From Formicarius rufipectus (lineage: Eukaryota; Chordata; Aves; Passeriformes; Formicariidae), in NCBI GenBank assembly GCA_013399695.1, contig VXAU01002343.1, positions 395,727 to 459,726 on the forward strand: DNA of 64,000 nucleotides, written 5' to 3'. The notes beneath the pieces are model-generated. The model was not told the origin of the DNA. It made no database searches and was given only the letters and a program-made list of their open reading frames with translations. The stretch's first letter is position 1. Each line of letters begins with the position of its first letter. A program made the translations under genes and the position numbers. Positions 11,789 to 25,724 of the stretch are shown here, one piece after another.

Positions 11789-14700
11789 GTGCAGAGTGGG
11801 TGGCTACAAAGAGTGAAGCTGATACTCCCTCTGCTTTAGGGTTTTTTTTATTTTTGCTGCTAGTAAGCAGAGCAAAGCCTGAGGTGCTTGTAGTTCACTG
11901 GATATTAAAGGAAAATATTTTGTTTCTTTTGTTGCAGAGAAAGACACAAGCAGTAACCACCACACCACCCAAAAGCCTTACTGCCACACTTGCTGACTTT
12001 GGTTCAGTCTGTGACTGATGCTATGATAGTTTCAGCGAGGTGGATTTGAATGTATTAGACTAAAGGCAATGCAAAGATCAAGAAAAACCACAGTTGTCAC
12101 TTGAAGTTACCCAACTATGCATATGACATTATATACAATGTCATAAGCAGTTACCCAACATAAACATGCAGAAGTGTATGTGAAAAATACATACAGGAAT
12201 AATTAGGTACTCAATATACTAGATAAAATTTTTAAGACATTTTACAATTGCAAGTAAGCCATGCTACCAGATTACATTCTGATGAGCAGGTGAGAAATGC
12301 CTCCAAGCAAAATAGTCACTCTTCAGAAGAAGGAAAGAAATCACTCCTGGTTGCTGTCTTTCTTTTTGAAAAACAACCAGCAAATCAAAATCATCCTTCA
12401 TTTCTAACACTCAATTTATATCAACAAGAATTGCAGAGAGTTTTTCTACTGTGGCTTCTGTCACATAAGACCTGCCTTATCCTCTGTTTTTTCCTCTGTT
12501 GGAATTCCCCTTTTTTTTCTTCATATTCTCTTCTCCTCACAGCTTGTGCTCTCAGATATTCTTTGACTGTAATTTCAGTTTTCTTCCAACTCGTACTTTC
12601 AAGCTCATGACACAAGTTTTAGTCCTGTGGGCCACTGTTCACACAATCGCATTTCTTGATATGTTATTTTTTCCTTTGATGAGCCCTTTTGACAATGGGT
12701 CTATCTATACGGTTTAGTATGTCAGTTGTATTTAAAACACAAATCCAAAACCACTACTACCAAACTACCAAGCAGACCATATTATATAACCCTACTCTAA
12801 CAGTACATTCTCCTCTGCCATTTTAGTTTGCACATATAACATGACAGTTCAATGAACTCTGAAAGCCAGAAGGGATAAACATGAAATGACTGCACAGTCA
12901 TGTCTTAAGCAGTAATAAAACACTGCCATAAACAAGCAGTCAGAAACATGCTCAGACAATGTAATGAAAATATCTACCACTTAGCTTGCATTCACAGTAG
13001 TATATAGTATGGATTTAAATTACTATAAAGTAAAAAAGAGTCTCCTAGCATTTCTGAGCACACCTGAAAGATTATCTGTGAGAGAACATTAGGTAAAATG
13101 TCAAACATGCAGAAAGGAGGTATTCTCCTTCTCACTTTGTTCTCTGCCACAGCAAACATCCTGTATTTGATCCACAATTTGTAAAGCTCCTTTGACATCT
13201 TGGTTGTGAATACTAGCTGTGAACATCACAGCTGCACTCAAGACACAAATTAACACCCTCAAGGTCAGGCAACTGTGGGGACAATCCATACACTATCATT
13301 ACCTACCTGCAGAGTAGCCCTCTTAAAAATCTTTATTCTGCAGATAATGTGTGTAAGCAAGCCATTTTAATTTCTTTTCCAATCTAACATTTTTAATGTT
13401 ACTTGCTATGTTACACTTCAGTCTAAAACTGCCTTATTCACTAAAGGATTTTTCAGTCACTCTGGTCGTGCTTTGAACAAGGTCCCCAGGCTGAACAGCT
13501 GCAGAACTTAATCTTGCTTCTCAGTAATGAATTCATTCACCTCATTCATACGCAAGTCATGCATAAGTACCACAACTTTAAAGTGAGACCAAAACCAATC
13601 TTTTTAAATCAAGTGAATGTACAGTAGACTTAAACTGAAGAAGCTGGCACCGAATTCACAAAGGATTTGCTGTGTTAGTGAATAAACTGCACACATTGCA
13701 GTTAGGAAAAATTCCTTTCAGTGTTGCCATCTAATTTTCTTTCTCACCTACAAAATTATATCAGTCATTGCTGTCCTTTGGGCTGGGGGATGAACAGCTG
13801 ACATCCAATAGCAACCCTACAGCTGGAGGCTGTAGTGAAGCCTTAGGTGTAAGAGCATCTTGCTTCTTGGTTGCCCTCTAACTTGGATGCTAAAGAGCCC
13901 TTTTTGGTGAGTCTCCCAAACAGTTGCAAGTGCACCCTGGCAACATCTGTCTGGCATAGTGCATTTCAGCTGAGTAAACCACCTTGGGGGTGATCTGGGT
14001 CTGTCACAGCACAGCCAGTATTACAAGGATGCACAAGAATGCTCTGGGGTGCACCTGGAGTGCCATCAAGACTAGAGTTTTCTTATTTCTTATTGGTAAG
14101 AAAGGGAAATTTCAAGGGAAAATTGTTGGGAATAGGTAGGAAAATGATGCCACTATGGGCAGTCCAGTGCTGGCATTACACACTTTATATTTGGCCTTTC
14201 TGGAGGTGGTGATTTTGCTATGTTGATGTGCCAAAAGATGTTCTGTAATGGTCAGATCAATTAAGAGCATGATAACAAGGACTATGGTAAATACAGTCCC
14301 CCAATGACATTCTGCTCTGCATTAGAAATATAGCTGAGTAAGTCTGTTTGAAATGCATCTTTCCTCTTTTTATTGCTGTCTGTGGTTTAGATTAAAGATA
14401 ACTTAGGTTGTAAAAGCAATTACATGAGTCCTAGATTGTTCCTCTGTTTCTTTCATAGAATGCTGAGTGGTATAGGACACTTCAGCTGTTTTGCTATGCT
14501 ATTTATATTGGAATATCTATTACTATTCTAAAAAGACTGTAGAAAAGCTTTGTAAAGAAAATTCAGATGCCTTTGTCACTCTAGACGTTAATGCAGTAGA
14601 CAAGAGCAGTGTTTTACTGTAAAATGTAGCTTTTTGAAGAGCAGTAACTTTTTGACCACATAAGAAATTCATTCTGCAAATTTTATGTCTTATAGAAGAC

Positions 14701-17377
14701 ACTCTTGTCCAGTATTTCTTTCACAGCCAAAGCTATCTACTTGAAAAAAACCTGAATTGAGGTCACCAGCAAGGCATTTGGAAAATGATGCTTGTTTAGT
14801 CCATTTAGTCCACTTGTGCAAGTGTTGCACTGCTGCATGTTCCAAAAAATCCTCTAATATATTTCTCAGGAACAATTTTTTTTTTGTCTCAACTATAGTG
14901 CCTCACATACTTAAACAACTGTTTGAACAAATACTAGAATGGAAAGTCATTGTCATTCTGATGGGATACAGCAATGTCTGTGTGGCTTTTGTTTGTCAGA
15001 AGTGCCACTGTTGCCAGGAGACTCTGAGGGAAGATGTCAAAAGACAACAAACTGAAAGGACAGACTATCTGGACTATCCCAAAACCTGCCCCTTGCATGC
15101 TAACAACTTTAGGCAGTGTTCCTTTTCTCACTGACTTCAACAAGAACAAAATTGGGCTGCTAGTTTCATTTAGAGACAAGTTGGAAAGGATCCCATGAGG
15201 CATTGTTAAATTTCTGGCTCCAAAGAGGCAGCCAGGCTATCTCTGTTTCCAATAGCTTTTACACTTTCTTTGGTTGTAGCTAAAACACTTGTGAAAGAAG
15301 CTTATAAAGATTGCTTGCCTTTTGAATGGATTCTGCTGTATGGTGTTTTCCTAACACCAGATCTCTAGGAAGTGCAACTATAAGACCTTCTTAAATTGTG
15401 AAGGTATTGATCAGGTATGGTTGTTAGCACAGGATACAGTTTAGATCCCAGTGCTGTGTCCTCACTTCAATGGGAAGGTATACCAATCTCTAAAAGGCAC
15501 AGTGGCTTAAAAAGGAAATTACCCAGATTAGATATATGGCAGAAATTTAACTGGCAGTAGTGTAACTCTTACTACAACTTCCGTAAAGGCACATGTGGAA
15601 ACACCTTTGACTGAAAGAGGACCACTGGATTTCTTTATCAGAGTGACACCCAGAGCTCAGAGGCAGCCAGCTGTTTTTGCCATTGATGCTGGTGAATCAC
15701 AGTATAAATAGGTGCTCCAGATGGCCTTTCTTGCAGCTGGCACTCAGCAGGGACACAAAGAGGATGTGCCCAGCTGTGCTATCATACCCAGTGATTTATA
15801 CTCAGCTATCTATACAGTGGATCCTCTCTCATTTTCTCTTTACCTGCTATTCTTTTCCTCCATGCTGCTAAATCTCTCTGCCTTCATGTGCTCACACAAA
15901 TAACCTCCTCCAAGCAACAGAATTCCCCCTGCTCAGACCTTGACTGCAGACCTCACACCTAGACCTGCCCCAGCTCCACACGCAATCCCACAGCACGGTC
16001 CTTATGGGGTCCGTGGTTGCTGCACTTTCCTTCTGTGCTGGCACAGTCACATTTCACACTTGCTTAATGTGGAACACTCACATTGCTCCTTCCCCTCCCA
16101 CAAAAGGAGCTCCTGATTGCAGGTGCTGCTGCATGCCCTCTCCTTGCCCTCTGATGAAGGCAGCTGTTAGCAAAGGCAATCACGGAGCTTTGTGTGCTGA
16201 GGGTCATTTCTTGACGGGTTGTCTGCCCTTGCAGTCACCAGTGGTTACAGAGCTCATTCACACTGCACTCCTGTGTGCCTGCATTATAGGGTAGCCACCA
16301 GGGATAACCTTGACATTTGTGCACCTCTGTTACAGACTGCAGGCTGAGGGAATTCGTGGTTGAGCATTCTGTGTCAGCCCCAGGCTTCCCAGTGTTCTTC
16401 TTCTGCATTCTCTTTTTTTATTTTTTTTTTGGAGAAAATCCCAGGGTTTCTTTATTCTCTATGGAGGAAATACAGTCTGAGGCACAAGAGCTTGTCTCAG
16501 ATTGAATAAAAATGTTGAAGGGCACATGAAGTAAGCAAAAACACCTAAACAAGAACAATACTAGGACTAGCAAGTTTTAACTGTTTTTCCTATGGTTGGG
16601 ATAATAAAACAAATCTATTTATTTGAATGAGAAAGGGAGAAAGAATCAGTTGTTAAAGGTAGCAATAATAACCCTCTATTTAAATATAGTACTAGCATTC
16701 AAGAAGGTGATTCATTATGATGCATCTCTCAGTCCTTATAAAGAATAAACAATCACAGCTTCAAAACATACTGGTGTCATAACGCCTTATCCAAAACAGT
16801 AGAATGATTCATTCTGCTTAGTGAGCTTCATGTCAGACTCTTTGTAATAAAAAAATAACACTTTTTAGACTTCCTACTATGTGCTATTCAAGCCTTCTTA
16901 TGCAGCTTATTCAATATGAAAAAATTATATTCATAATATGAAATGGGACCAGTCATTAACATTTTTAATAATTAATTTTCTGTATGAACAGTGTAGATTT
17001 GGTGTTGCCTGATATGCGGCTTTGAGTCATTCAGAATACATATGAAAGCCTGTAAAGTACGCTTAAAAGACCTTTTTCCTCTGTCTTCATCAAAATACAG
17101 TTCAGAGAAATGCAGAAATGTGTGTGTCAAACACAGACTGAAACCTGTATAATGATGTCTTTGAAACTAAAATTGGAACATCCCTTCATGATGATTTCTA
17201 GGCTACCATTACATTAAGCAACGATGCTATCCCAAGTCTTAAGTCAGCACTTATACTTGATATTCTGTATACTCTTGTTTATATGTAATGGCTCTACAAG
17301 AAAAGGAACTTCATTTCTACCACTGTGTCAATGAATTCAGTTTCTTCATACAGAACTTCAAGGCTCCAGGGGGCTTA

Positions 17378-17380
<3 letters not shown>
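11789..17380. other. Intergenic, no gene seen
   Basis: Mixed AT-rich sequence with somewhat GC-richer patches around 13780-14060 and 15690-16300. ORFs of up to 125 codons are present, but none shows a recognisable domain or splice framing. Confidence 0.5.

Positions 17381-17414
<34 letters not shown>
17381..17414 (+). repeat. Poly(T) run, 34 nt
   Basis: An uninterrupted run of 34 T. No identifiable retrotransposon body adjoins it. Length may be unreliable in the assembly. Confidence 0.95.
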
Positions 17415-17415
<1 letters not shown>

Positions 17416-19135
17416 GTAAAACGTTTCAACATTAGTGCATGACATGACCAGTATTATGTAAGATGCTTTGGAAAACTGCCTCATAAACTGAAAACTATTT
17501 GAAGCCAAAGTGAATGTGAAATTTAACTTAGAAAATGTCACTGTGACTTCCTATAAAAGTCAGAGTGAGACTATGCACTGGACATCTGGAGTTTAAGATC
17601 CTGTCTTTTACAAGCGCAGCTATTGTGATTTCTAGGTGGTTACCAGCCCGTTGTAAATGTGAACATTTTCAGGAACTGCGATTGCACGTGGCATAATTTA
17701 TTAATAGCAGGAAACAAATTACAAACGTAACTGAGGAAAGAAGAGCTTTGAAATTCATAGTCTCAGAGTGCTTTGAGGTCACAAAAATAAAAAATAGTCC
17801 AGGCACTATCCTGGAAGTGTTTTTGTGCCTCATTTTTTGCAGGCCCAGCTATGTTTAGAACTTAAATAGAGAAGGAAAACATTTGGTTTGTATAGAACAA
17901 GGGTATGTCTATATCATGATAAGCAGCATGCCACAGAATGGGCAAATGTGGTGTAAACTAAATTCAGAAACAACCTGTGTAGCCCCTCCAGATCAAGACC
18001 ATACCAAAGCTCATGAACACTCTGCCGTGCTATGTTGCCAGTCTATCAGGCACTGGATGGCAGCTGGAATCCTGTTCCCAGTACTATTGTCCTTCATAGT
18101 CACACCTAAAAGGCATCCACTGCCTTAAAGAATCGACAGCTGAGGATGTAAAACCTGACTTTTATGCTGCCATCATCCTGCTAATGCTTTCAAAGCCAAA
18201 GAGTGTTATTACTATGCTCAACTTACAGCACATTTATTGCACAATTAATTACAATGACTCTTTGCAAAAATGGTGTACAAGGAAAGATGGGCACAATTAA
18301 CCAAAAACTTATTTTATGTGGCTTCATATCTTCTTTTATTTTACCTTAGCCATTTACAGAGTGATATCAGCATGATAACCTGAATGTGGTGTACAGAACA
18401 GCCAGTTTTGTTTTCTTACATGTTCAGGAATTATAAAGTCTGCACCATGGGAAGAACAAAAAAAAAAAAAAATAGCAAAACCAGAAAACCATTCAGAATA
18501 AAGGAAAACAGATTTTTTTAATTTAAACTCACACCTTGAAACTAAATATTTAAATCTTATGTTTATGCTGGCTTCTAGAAAAATATAATGTACAAATAAA
18601 ATTTAATGGAATTTACTGACTGTAGTGCAAGTAACTTCAGATACCCTGCTATAATGATTAGCTTTCCCTAAATCCCCAAAGATATACATTAGTTTTCTAA
18701 ATTACCTATTTAAAATCCTCATAAAACCTGATTTCTGGAAACAAGAATTAAGCAGAAAATGAGAAACTTAAGTTTCTATTTTGTTTGTGGTGTGTTATGG
18801 ATCTTTGCACCTTCAAAATCCAGATTGAAAAGAAATTTTGCATTGCATAAATGCATGATGTTAAGCATCATGCTACAAGCTAAACCTGAGAAAGATTAAG
18901 AAGCAATTGCAAGAGTACATACTGTCACACCAGAAGGAGAGGGATGACTTCAACAGCATGGAACAAGGCATAATCAGCCTGGTTGAGGATAGAAAAAAAT
19001 GTTAAACTTCCACAGATGCTGACTTTATAGCATTTTTAAATTTTTTTACTCAGAGAGTTATTTAAATATTCTCTGCAGTTCACCCATGCTTCTTTCAAGT
19101 CTCTCGCCATTCGCTCCATTTTTTATTTTCTTTTT
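17415..19135. other. Intergenic, no gene seen
   Basis: AT-rich unique sequence with a short poly(A) near 18459-18472. Nothing recognisable. Confidence 0.5.
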
Positions 19136-20235
19136 TTGATCCTTGCTGCTTTCAAAGCTCACAGTTGCTTTTCTCCCCTGCATTCGAGTTTCCCTTTTCA
19201 AACACAAACAGGTTCCAGACACCACCCGCACACCTTCCTGTGGCTATTCCTCATCGTCTGGGGTGGCATTGTCCCAAAACTGAATTTATTCCATCTGTAC
19301 TTGCTGCCACCATGTCCCTTCTCCATGCAATCCTCATCTTCATTTTCTTCATCCTTTTTACATTTTGTCCTGTTCCCTTCTATCTGAGTTTCTGGAGTGC
19401 ATGTTCCATCTCTAACATGATTGCTAATTGGTGCTTCTGAAGGATGGAGACATTTGTGACCTTTCAATTTGTCCCTCTTTGCTACTTTCATTCCTGGACC
19501 ACTGTGTCACATGGGTAATGTCAATTTTTCATAGAAAGGATTTAGGCACTGTGCATCTTATTCTCTTTTCTCAGTCACCTGTGGCTTGGGAGCTTCTCCT
19601 CTATGTAGAACAGCAACCTCAAAGCCACTTTCTTCCATTTGTTCTCCAACAAATGTTTCTAGCTATCAACCTGTTTTCTGAAGCTAAGCACTACAGTTTC
19701 CTGGATTTTGACTTTTCTGTTAGTCTGTTGAATTCATCTGTCATGATGCCAGCCTTTAAATCAATGATCAGTCCATCCTGCGGTCTGCACATTGCCACAT
19801 TCTCTTATTTTAAAATAATCACGAGTCTTGTATCTAAATCCACCAAAAAAAAGAAGCTATTCTTTAGTTACACTTTCCATAAGGCTTTAATTTACCTGTA
19901 TTTTGTGGCAATTCTTCTTTATAATGATGCTTCACACTTTAACAGCTCTTTGGCTTTCTGTCATATACCATCCATGACTTTTCTGTTCTCAGCCCATCCT
20001 TCCTTTTCTTTTAAGCTCCTCAGTATGATGACTGACTCTCTGAGTGCTTCACATTTCTCTGCCCACAACTCCATTTCGTCTCTTGCCCTTCAGAAGACCC
20101 ACAGTACCAATCACACCTGACTTGCAGTTCTTGTTCTCCACTCCTGCCCTTGCTGTGGAAGTCCTTTAACCAGTGTAGCCTTCTCTAGGTCAGTTTCATT
20201 TTCTCCCTAGTTTCTCTTATGTCTTTTCTTTATAG
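19136..20235 (+). other. Pyrimidine-rich tract with long ORFs, unassigned
   Basis: About 1.1 kb in which the plus strand is strongly T- and C-rich. It carries the longest ORF of the window (19428-20120, 230 codons, plus strand) and smaller overlapping ones. The predicted protein is rich in Ser, Phe and Leu and has no motif I recognise. All stop codons are purine-rich (TAA, TAG, TGA), so pyrimidine bias alone lengthens plus-strand ORFs. No Kozak-like start, splice framing or poly(A) evidence singles it out. It could be an old degraded repeat or part of a non-coding transcript. Confidence 0.4.
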
Positions 20236-23048
20236 ATGATGGACAAGCTTTCTGAGCGGTGTGGTAATACATATAATGAATATAAAATAGTATTTCTGAA
20301 AATTATCATAGAAGGTGGACTTAAGTCAATATAGCAAAACATTTTCACAGTCAGTATCTGTCACCAACATTACTTGCCCTTCAAGACAGCTGATAAAGGT
20401 TTTGAACTTTATGTTTTATAAAATAAACCTGCTTTTGTTTTCCTGTAGAGGATATAAAAAGAAAGACTACAAACAGTAAATAAGTTTGTTGGATATGGGA
20501 AAAGGGTCACTAGTAATTATTGGGTGATTTTTTTATTCTTTCTAATAGCACCTAAATATTGATATAAATATGTTGTAAGACTTAATTATCCCCATAAAAA
20601 ATAGGCCATTATTTTTTCATTAACAGTGGAGCTCAAATAGCATTGTTTTTATTTATGTGCACACTTATATGGGCCTAAAAGCTTGTCTCTTAAAAGTCAC
20701 CAGTATTAAATTCTGATCAGTGTTTGAGGAAGAAAGAATTATGGCTCAACAGCAACCTTGTTATGCATATTGAAAAGAAACGTAAAAGCCTAAGAAGATT
20801 TCGATAACTTATCTGCTTTTCCTCCAGAAGTATGATGGGATGAATTGTACAGTTCTTTTAAACCTTAGAGTCCCAGTCAGCAAAGTGGAATATTGGATTG
20901 TGCTTTGCAATGTTTGGAGTCCCCATATGTATTGGCATGGTAAGCTGACCTCCCTAGAACGCTGAATTTTTGCAGAAGAATGCATGATAGGACACTCAGC
21001 TGCATACACCGACTCTGGACTTGTATTTTATGAGTCTGCATACCTGCTTCAACATTTAACACACACTGCTTGACCAAGCATTTTTCACAAAGTTAGTGGT
21101 CTAAACCTTAAATGCTGAGTCTCCACACTATCACTAGATGCAGTTCCACAATTTGGTGAGGTCATAACACTGTGGGAATAATTAGGAACTTACTTAATTA
21201 TAGGACTCTAACTTGAAATTGTGACCATGTTGCTTTTATATCGTTAAACAAATACAATGGAACAAACAGAAACATAAATCACGTGCTATATGAAATGTTT
21301 TCAAAACTCTTGACCAAGAGTTAATAATTTTACAATGAGGTAATGGTCTTATTAGTTTTGCTGCAGAGAACCTAAGGGAACTTCAGTACAGGAGGACCTC
21401 AGCTCTCTCAATTCTGCATTATTACAGGCTGCTGAATCTTTCAAAAAGCTTTTTCAGAATGATCAATTGGTCATTCAAGAGAAACACAGACAAGGCAAAT
21501 GGCTGTAATTCTCTATGAAAGATCAAAGAAAACAAAAGCAATTCTTTTTGTCTGCTTCCAATTCTCAATTACCGATATAATAAAAATAGTGCATGAATCT
21601 ACTGTCCAGTCTCTATACATGCAAAAGCAAGCATGGCAATGACTTTTGCAGGAAAATTTTTGTTATTTTCTGTGAACAGAAGCATAATAAGTAATTCAGA
21701 TGGAAAATATGAAAATGCTGAATGATCTGACAAGCCTGCAGAGTGTCAGTGACCAGGTAGAAGAACTAAGTTCAGTGTTATAAACAGGGTCTGTTCTGCT
21801 GAAGATAAGTATAAAGGATGTTATTTCTGCCCTTTCTGTAAGTGCTATTTTGTGAATTGGCCCAATTTTTTAGAGGGGATTGATGTTCCTATGCACCTAA
21901 AACAGTAGGTCTTTTTGAGACATTGATTGTGGTGGCTGTCTGGACCGGAGTAATTGCTCACAAGAACAGATGCTTCAAACGCCAGTCAGATGATTATCTT
22001 CAAGTGTCTTATTTTGGCATTGTTAGCGCAGGCATGCGACTTCTCCATGTGTGGCATGTGATATTTGTCCTAAATGAATTTGTTGTGTTTCTGAGATCTA
22101 ATCAAGGATCTGCTTTGCTGACAAACTTATTCTGGGTTCCCATTCAAGAGGGATACTGGGTGTGCAGCTCTGTAGCTGCTTTAGGTCCTGTCTCTCACCA
22201 AGTCTTCTGTGACTGGAGCTAAAGCTCTGGCTTTTTCACTCTGTTGAACTTATTTAAGCTGCTTGTTAAAACTTTGTGAAGCTTGCCAAGTCAAGCAGAG
22301 TTAAAGCTCAATTAAAAACCATACATGCATTAAGGCTTTTGGTACCATCTAATGACTTTTGACAGACAGAATCTTAGCAATTACTTTTCAAACAGGAAGA
22401 ATAATGAATCCTATTAAGTATCTTTGGAAATGATGATTCTAACAGTATCACCTGCTGGGTAACTTGCAGCCATCAAGTTTCTTAATTCCCATTGCTTTTC
22501 CTGGAAACTGTGCTCTTCTCTCATCTCAGAGAGGCATATAATTCTATATTTCATTGCAAATTTAATATGCATCTTGAAATTACTTCTGAAGACCTTTTAT
22601 AATAACACACACTTTTTGCATACAAAACATTTTCAGTTGGTGTATCTCAAACCACTGATAAACACTAATCAAGTGAAATTCATGAATACAATAAATATGA
22701 ACTTTTTGTTTTGCAGAGGACACCGCTATAAAGAGACTTTTAGTGACTTCTAGTGTTTTTCACAAAAATCCCAAATTCAGTTCTCAATCCTATTTTTTAC
22801 TCAGCCATTCCCACCAGTTCTTATCACTGTCATTTCACAGGCTATTCACCCTTTTGATGATGTTTTAGTTTCATTTTTCTGAAATACTGTATTACCAGTG
22901 GAAAGCAAGATACATGAGTATGTTTTTATTTAATATTGCTCAGTTCCTGGGAAGTCAAATCTTTAAAAGTTGGTGTCTGAAAACAAAGAATATAGAAGAA
23001 GAATGAGATATTATAAAGCCTCTTGAGACAACCAAAAGGTCATAGTTG
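20236..23048. other. Intergenic, no gene seen
   Basis: AT-rich unique-looking sequence. No exon, RNA gene or repeat family could be recognised. Confidence 0.5.

Positions 23049-23112
<64 letters not shown>
23049..23112 (+). repeat. (TCA)n / (ATC)n microsatellite
   Basis: About 21 uninterrupted copies of the trinucleotide (64 bp). A perfect array of this length is likely to be length-variable between individuals. Confidence 0.97.
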
Positions 23113-23921
23113 TTTAGATAGACAAGCCACTCTTTTGGGTTCTTATACTCTTCTGCAAGAAGTAGCCTCTTTAGAGAATATACTGTTCTCATAGTTCTTC
23201 ATTAACTCTGAAATAGTCCCTAAAACATGATGTATTACACCAGAAAATATTGCATATACCTTAACTGACCTCTGTAACAAGTGCCTAACTTTGTGATGCT
23301 GTGCCATCAAGAGTGCAAACATTCAGTGTTTGGCAGAAAAGTGTTGTCTCACATTGATGAAGTCCCTTCTCAGTTCAGAATGGAAAGCACAAATTTCCAC
23401 ATTCATAAGAGACTTAAAGTTGATAAGGTATCAGTTAAATTGTGATAAGAGGTTTATACAGCACTAGACAGACCATTACAGTTGTTCACTTTATCAGCTT
23501 TACTTCCCTCCTGAGTAAAAGACCCAAATTCTATGGGTGATGGTACTGCACCATTTATTCAGCAGTAGTATAGACCATGCCTCCATGCAATTTACATGCA
23601 GTAAAGATCTTTCACACAAGAAAAGTCAGTTTCTGGTCCAATTAGTGACTAACATTGCCTCTGAAAAGAAGAAGAAAAGCTTTATATGCACTTTCCAAAT
23701 TTGCAGTGCCATCCATGAAATGCACATGTCCTTTGTGGTAATTAGTTTATACCCTGAAGCAAAAAGCTTGATTACCCCTACATAATTAAGTTAACTATGA
23801 CTACAAATGTAATTAATGGCCTGAATATTTTCCAGCCTTCAGGGGTGGAAAAAAAAGAAAGGGACAGCATTGTAAACCAGTAATCTCCCCAGGCTGATTA
23901 CAGTGTACATAGCATGGAATG
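23113..23921. other. Intergenic, no gene seen
   Basis: AT-rich unique sequence between the microsatellite and a CR1 pair. Nothing else visible. Confidence 0.5.
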
Positions 23922-24058
23922 ACAGGATCATGGAACCCTTTAGATTGGAAAAGTCCTTTAAGATCAAGTACCAACCATTAACATCATAATACTGCCAAGT
24001 CCACCACTACATGGTGTCTCACAGGCTACATCTATGGGTCTTATGAATTCCTCCAGGA
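23922..24058 (-). mobile_element. CR1 LINE 3'-end fragment (antisense)
   Basis: The reverse complement of a CR1 terminus is readable: acaggatcatggaa, attggaaaagtcctttaaga, and a ccaagtccaccactac block. It stops near the cctccagg motif, where an oppositely oriented CR1 begins. Confidence 0.8.
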
Positions 24059-24315
24059 CAAGGGGTAAAGGTTTGAAATGGAAAGAGAATAGATTCAGAT
24101 AAAAAGAGGAAATGTTTAATGACAAGGGCAGTGAGACATTGAAACAGGTTGCCCAGAGAAGCTGTGGATGCCATTCACTGGAAATGCTCAAAGTCACTCT
24201 GGACGTGTTTTTGAGAAACCTGATCTAGTGAAAGATGATTCTGCCCGTGATGTGTAGGCTGGAACTAGGTCACTTTAAAGGTCCCTTCCAACCAAGTAAC
24301 TCTATGATTCTACAA
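24059..24315 (+). mobile_element. CR1 LINE 3'-end fragment (sense)
   Basis: Sense CR1 3' region in the usual order: ggacaaggggtaaaggttt, a gacaagggcagtgagaca block, an acaggttgcccagagaagct block, a ctggaactaggtcac block, and the terminal tctatgattctac. It lies directly against the antisense fragment to its left, in head-to-head arrangement. Confidence 0.88.
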
Positions 24316-25563
24316 TATGTTACCCTTTTCCTCACACGTAAGCCCAATTCAAGGACACTTTCAAAACAAGCCTAGTGAATCTTATAAAAATTAACAAAGA
24401 TAAGATTTTGCTTAGTTGCCTGTGCTGCAACCAGTATCTCAGTGGCTGGGGCAAGAAAATTAGCATTGTGTTTATCATGACTGAGGTGACACTGAATTTT
24501 AAGACAGCAAATGATCAAATCCCTATTAGAGGAATTTCAAGTCCCTTAATGGCAGTAACTTCAGACAAGAAAATATCATGCTGCTTCTTAGGTTATTGAA
24601 GCTGTATTTGTCAAAAAACGGTTTGCCGAAACTGTTTTAACTTACCTAACCCTGGATATTGACAGCTGAAAATGTGTGGCATTGCCTTAAGTAGGTCTTA
24701 GGGAAGAGAGATAAGCTGGTGTACAGATATTTAAACCTGGAGGGAAACCTTGGTTGTTTTGTGTGGCCAGCTACGAATACAAATCACAGCACTGTGATGG
24801 CTGATGTGGGGGAAATTCATTCCATCTTGGCCAGACTCAATACACTCGGCATCAGAAGGGTAGTTATCCACTGACCTGGCATCTGAAATTGACTTGTTCC
24901 TTCTTTTTATAAAATTTTAATCTGATCTGAATTTATTGGTGATAACTCATTTTGATACAGTATTTTCATAGAAGGACAGAAAGTATTGTATCCAAGCTTT
25001 CCAAATATTTAGAAAAATAGGACCCTATTAGTATTGTTTTACAATTGCATGAGAAATTGTTGGATTTTGAAGCTCTCTTTCAGGTAGAAACAATGTAATG
25101 ACTGTATATGCAGCCTCTTTGTTCTAATTTTCTAAGCTAATTTTAGTTTTCAAAGGAAGTAAAATATCCACAAGGGTAGGTAAGCTGCCTGCATTAGTTT
25201 AGCAAAGCTTTTTCTCATCAAAGTTTGGTTTAATTCATCAGTCTTGATACAAATGCAATTGAGGTCATTAAAAGCATTCCATTCCTGAAAAACTAATCTC
25301 TTGACCCTTTGTAAAGAAAGCATTTGTTAATTTTTGATTTTAAGTTACTCGAAAGATTCCTCTGACTCATTCTCTTACAGATATCATTCTTCCTGGAATA
25401 TCATAATCCAAGCAAAGTACACTCCACAATGCAAATGGAAGGTTAAACTACACTAACAGTTGACATTAACCAGCAGTTGTATAGCCTGGAATCTAACTTT
25501 TTTTGTTTGTTTGTTTTTTTAAACAGAAGTACTTCAAGTAAATACCATTAGATCTTAAAAAAA
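24316..25563. other. Intergenic, no gene seen
   Basis: AT-rich unique sequence ending in an A-run at the assembly gap. No features recognised. Confidence 0.5.
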
Positions 25564-25641
25564 NNNNNNNNNNNNNNNNNNNNNNNNNNNNNNNNNNNNN
25601 NNNNNNNNNNNNNNNNNNNNNNNNNNNNNNNNNNNNNNNNN
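25564..25641. other. Assembly gap (78 N)
   Basis: Seventy-eight unresolved bases. The left flank ends in a run of A; the right flank starts with 24 T followed by A-runs of about 10, 18 and 24 bases up to 25724. The flanks are homopolymeric, so base calls and gap size are unreliable here. Confidence 0.98.
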
Positions 25642-25672
<31 letters not shown>

Positions 25673-25724
25673 AAATATTAAAAAAAAAAAAAAAAAAATT
25701 AAAAAAAAAAAAAAAAAAAAAAAA
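25642..25724. repeat. Homopolymer block beside gap
   Basis: A run of 24 T, then A-runs separated only by tatt and tt. Another A-rich stretch follows at 25803-25860. Simple sequence, perhaps partly an assembly artefact. Confidence 0.85.

Noticed and set aside
11364..12018. ORFs of 83 and 169 codons
   Set aside because: They overlap the solo LTR, which does not encode proteins of this kind; no retroviral or cellular motif seen.
14757..15134. 125-codon Cys-rich plus-strand ORF
   Set aside because: Cysteine spacing follows no known zinc-binding pattern, and the opposite strand is also partly open; no supporting splice or promoter signals.
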